Assembly: GCA_037043015.1 (NCBI GenBank)
Contig: CM073328.1
Location: 2,963,409 to 3,027,408, forward strand
Reading direction: 5' to 3'
DNA: 64,000 bases
Source: Bryum argenteum
Taxonomy: Eukaryota; Streptophyta; Bryopsida; Bryales; Bryaceae
Both the position numbers and the translations under genes were made by a program. The stretch's first letter is position 1, and each line of letters begins with the position of its first letter. The notes under the pieces were generated by a model, which ran no database searches, was not told the origin of the DNA, and was given only the letters and a program-made list of their open reading frames with translations. Shown in pieces: positions 60,926 through 64,000 of the stretch.

Positions 60926-61740
60926 TGTTGCATATTTGAGCATCTTGTGTAGTCTTTGATCAAGTATAGAGTCAAATGTCCTTTAAGCACATGTAGATCC
61001 GCATAATGTGAATGGTAGTACAAGTAAAACAATCCATCAAGTATATTTTTCTCACAATGGTAAGATATTTTGAAGTACGTAGTTTCAAATGACACATATC
61101 CAAGAGTATATGCTATTCCACACAGTTTGAAAGCTACAAAATAACAAAGATCCACGAATATGCTGTTGCTAAGCCCTAAAGATCAAGACATATTGATGAG
61201 ACACACAACCAACTGAAAATGAACCCCTTGGTCCTTTCTGACTTGAACTTCTTACAATAAGAGATAGAGAAAGCAATTTTTCACAGCAAGCTTGCCATTG
61301 CATTGTTCTTTGAGTTTCTACAATCACTTACAGAAGGTAAGCCATGTTCTCTTGCATATATTCACAGAAGTCTCACACTTGTGAGTATACTTGGTGTTTG
61401 CTCAAGCTTTGTGTATGACGAAGTGTGGTGCTTAATAGAATATTTCACTAACTCGTATGGACTTTTAGAACTTCATTTGTCCATACAATTCTCAAACGTA
61501 TCACAAATCTTAACTTTCCAGTTCCAGAATAACTCGATGTTCATATGAATGTCCTTCCCTTGTGTCTCGATTGCTCGGAATACATGGTAAGCGATAGACT
61601 TGTACTAAACACCAAACATGCAATTAGAGCTACAATTGATTCTGAGCAACATTCTACTGCCGACATGTATGTGAATTTAATTAATACCTTGACAATGTGT
61701 GGTGTATTCCAATGGACAGGTCGTCAAACGTTGTGTAAGT
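60926..61740. other. Spacer before the S1-like gene
   Basis: No gene recognised. Presumably holds the promoter of the following gene. Confidence 0.4.
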
Positions 61741-62148
61741 ATGGCAACGAAGTGGAGCTCGAGTTTGGTGTTGTTGCTCATTCTAGTTGCAGCAATGGCT
61801 GCAGAAGCTTTTCCATGGGGTCAAACGAAGATGTCTGTGCGAATTCTCAATGATCTTCCTGGCGGTCTTGACCTTCATTGTACCAACGATCTCCAGCGCC
61901 ATTTTCTTCAACCTGGAACTGAGTACCACTTCGACTTCACGATCAACAAGTGGAGCACCAAAATTTACACTTGCCACTTCGCTTCTGGACCACATCTGTG
62001 GAACAACTTTGCAGTGTGGAAGGGGCCTGGATTGATGCATAAGAAGATGGATTGTGAGCAGTGTGTGTGGAGGGTTGCCTCTAATGGCTTCTATCGTGCC
62101 GAAAAAGGGAAAGATTATGAATTTGTTCGACCTTGGAAGTCCATGTAA
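61741..62148 (+). CDS. S-protein homologue (plant self-incompatibility S1 family)
   Basis: 135 residues from ATG 61741; upstream frame codons lack ATG. Residues 1-23 form a signal peptide (SSLVLLLILVAAMAAEA). The mature part matches the S1/SPH pattern: VRILNDLPGGLDLHC, the start of the beta-sandwich with F.INKWSTKIYTCHF, then NNFAVW and a closing C..C with VWRVASNGFY. Cysteines are at 47, 78, 105 and 108. Small secreted proteins of this family act in poppy pollen rejection; their role in non-flowering plants is unknown. A good donor (AT|GTAAGT) overlaps the stop and an acceptor follows at about 62234, so an alternative C-terminus is possible. Single-copy in this window. Confidence 0.85.
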   Translation: MATKWSSSLVLLLILVAAMAAEAFPWGQTKMSVRILNDLPGGLDLHCTNDLQRHFLQPGTEYHFDFTINKWSTKIYTCHFASGPHLWNNFAVWKGPGLMHKKMDCEQCVWRVASNGFYRAEKGKDYEFVRPWKSM

Positions 62149-62668
62149 GTCTTAGTTTAGTGTGCACGCAAATCTATAATTTCTTGCAATAGCACACTTG
62201 TGTTAAGGACCTTCATAGCTTTTGTTATATGCAGTGTCTTCTTTCAAGGAGACCGCACAATAAAGAGTGGAATGTTCCATTTTGTGAAGCTGAATTTGTC
62301 CATGATGACTAGATGTTTGTTTAAGAAAGTAATCGTGCACGCTTAGTTACTCAAATTCATTGTAATGCACAGCATCTTGTTGAACCAAGTCATATTTAGA
62401 TAGTCCTACCACTCGCTCGACTTACTATGAGTAACAAGAGAAGCGAGAAAAAGTAAGCTTGAAATTATCAAGGAGGTAGTTTAAAAGTTACCGTCTCTCC
62501 TCCTCCATCCTCAGAGAGTTTGAGGTGTGATCACATCACAAACCCTTGTCCTTTTCTATTAGAGATGTGTGAGTGTTTCCTAGGGCTCAGTACTCCGACA
62601 ATGTGCTCAAAAGTCAAAAGTAGGCCTTTCCATTGGGTTAGGATGCCAACACCAATAGAGTAATTTCT
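62149..62668. other. Spacer between convergent S1-like and kinase genes
   Basis: Contains the possible alternative last exon of the S1-like gene (about 62235-62345) and the 3' flank of the kinase. Confidence 0.4.
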
Positions 62669-63619
62669 TTATGGAGGATATAGATACTCATGGAGCAGAG
62701 GCCTTTCACCTCTAATAACAACTTCATAGTTTTCTCGTGTGCAAGCAAGGTCTCCAAAAGGGATGCGCCCTGTCAAAACCTCGTAACAGGTCATTGCATA
62801 ACTGTACACATCCACTTTCTTTGTCCATACTTCTCTCAACTCTTGAGCATCTGAGACTCCACTCTTCAAAGCTTTCAATACTTCTGGCGCTCTCCAAAAC
62901 CCAGTTCCTTGCACACCTCCAGAAGATTCAAAGTCTGCAACATCACACCTATATATGGACCCCACCTTGTCTATATTAACAAGCACATTGCATGCTTTAA
63001 GGTCCATGTGCAGAATGCCCCTCTCGTGCAAGCACACCATCCCTCTCGCAATATACCAAATCACCCAGATTTCTTTCTCACGTGAAAATGGTGGACCAAG
63101 GCCATTGTTGGCCTCCATATTTCGATCAATGAGTTTGCACAAGTCACCCCAGTATCTCTCCATCAAGAATGCGAACCTCCCATCTCTCAACAATGTACCA
63201 CTCCTCACAAAACAAGTCTCGAGAGAAGTGTCTCGGTAGTAGAGTCCATTGCCTGCCCGATTGGTCCATTGGCGTTCCAGGTCGGCAAGAGAGTAGCCCG
63301 GCTTCAACACCTTCAGCACGTGCAGGTCCGTGCCACCGATGGAAGCGTTGAAGATCTCAGCCTGCCCTCCCTCGCCAATCTTCTTCCCCACTACCAGCTC
63401 ATCATCCCCGTACTCCACGAAAAACGAATCTCTATAGTTGTAATCAAAGGTATTTAAAGAACGGCAGTTCAACTTGTCCTGTTGGACGAGGCGCTGGAAG
63501 TGCAGTTGGTTGGCAACGTGGAGGGAGTCGAGATCGGAGCACTGACCATCCACCTCCGTCCACTGCTCCCGCGACATTACCGCCTCAAACTCCTCCTCGC
63601 TCTTGCACCCGTTCCGCAT
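62669..63619 (-). CDS. Protein kinase-like protein, TKL type, short C-lobe
   Basis: 316 residues from ATG 63619. Residues 1-70 form an N-terminal helix-rich part (SEEEFEAVMSREQWTEVDG). The kinase domain starts with G-loop IGEGGQAEIF (81-90) and Lys103 (VLKVLKPG). The catalytic loop reads HMDLKACN (204-211), with Met in place of the usual Arg. The metal-binding triplet is DFE instead of DFG (229-231). GFWRAPE closes the activation segment (about 240-246). Then VDVYSYAMTCYEVLTGRIPF. The frame stops right after RGERPLL, so the last C-lobe helices (subdomains X-XI) are absent. This DFE/HxDLK style recalls a kinase family common in bryophytes. Catalysis is doubtful. A GC-rich frame at 63655-63846, ending at a GTAAGT, may be an upstream exon. 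Confidence 0.8.
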   Translation of the reverse strand: MRNGCKSEEEFEAVMSREQWTEVDGQCSDLDSLHVANQLHFQRLVQQDKLNCRSLNTFDYNYRDSFFVEYGDDELVVGKKIGEGGQAEIFNASIGGTDLHVLKVLKPGYSLADLERQWTNRAGNGLYYRDTSLETCFVRSGTLLRDGRFAFLMERYWGDLCKLIDRNMEANNGLGPPFSREKEIWVIWYIARGMVCLHERGILHMDLKACNVLVNIDKVGSIYRCDVADFESSGGVQGTGFWRAPEVLKALKSGVSDAQELREVWTKKVDVYSYAMTCYEVLTGRIPFGDLACTRENYEVVIRGERPLLHEYLYPP

Positions 63620-64000
63620 CTGCTCCAGCAACCTCGTGCGCGCAGTCACATAACTTACTCATCTGCCCCAAGCTGCTCCTTCGAGCTGCCCGCCACTGCC
63701 CCATCGGCCGCCGTCACATACAACTCCGATCGCCCTTCCCCTCCACCTGCTCCCACCGCCTCGCAACTTCCACGGTCACCAATCCCCTCACCATCTTCAC
63801 ATCCTGCGGCCCCTGCGCAGCTCCTTACACGATACGCTTCTGCCATGAGTTCAACCTCGCGTCCTACCCACAGCCTTCCGCTCCCACACAGAAGAGGAGT
63901 AGTTCCAACAGCCCAAAGCCTGCTTCAAAACTGAAACCCTCCTCCGTCAAACGACGACGATCGCGAGCACCGATGAAGAGCAGAACCTGCACCAGGGCCA
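63620..64000 (-). promoter_or_regulatory. GC-rich 5' region of the kinase gene
   Basis: GC content rises. An ATG-started minus-strand frame (63846 to 63655, Gly/Ala-rich) could be first-exon coding sequence spliced at GATGA|GTAAGT, or 5'UTR. The window ends before this can be settled. Confidence 0.35.

Overview
The window looks like nuclear DNA of a non-seed land plant, most probably a bryophyte (liverwort or moss). Genes are few and mostly small-intron, and they sit in long AT-rich spacers. The recognisable proteins are plant-type: a phytocyanin with a GPI tail signal, a self-incompatibility S1-like secreted protein, a plant-style HAD 5'-nucleotidase with 13 exons, eukaryotic ribosomal protein S5, F-box proteins and RMA-like RING proteins. 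The species is my inference; no marker fixes it.

Left third (0.8-25 kb): a degenerating ubiquitin-ligase cluster. RING-finger genes on the minus strand (about 0.9-1.7, 8.9-9.2, 13.4-14.6, 20.4-21.0 and 23.4-24.05 kb) share the cluster with F-box genes on the plus strand (6.7-8.7 and 10.0-11.6 kb). In the first 15 kb the two types alternate. The members are in all states: intact (F-box at 10-11.6 kb, RING at 20.4 kb), frameshifted (RING at 0.9 and 23.4 kb), split by a solo LTR (RING at 13.4-14.6 kb) and dead (RING at 8.9 kb, F-box at 6.7 kb). A complete but frameshifted Tc1-like transposon (5.0-6.6 kb), two copies of a palindromic MITE, an ACGT-rich 14-bp array and a 1.63-kb nearly identical duplication are embedded in it.

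Middle (25-46.6 kb): mostly gene-free AT-rich DNA with a hypothetical basic coiled-coil ORF (26 kb), a 5S rRNA 3' fragment, an A-rich microsatellite, a GC-rich gene for a very histidine-rich protein (31.5-32.75 kb), a SINE-like element (38.6 kb) and three arrays of one degenerate GC-rich minisatellite family (41.5, 42.0 and 45.2 kb).

Right part (46.6-64 kb): the conserved gene island. From left to right it holds a 5'-nucleotidase/HAD gene, RPS5, a phytocyanin, an inverted partial copy of the 5'-nucleotidase gene, an S1-like gene and a C-terminally short protein kinase. The inverted copy makes a 1.3-1.7 kb inverted repeat around about 11 kb that holds RPS5 and the phytocyanin. These genes do not form a pathway. 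The only functional theme in the window is the RING/F-box cluster, where two kinds of E3 substrate-recognition gene have been copied and broken together.
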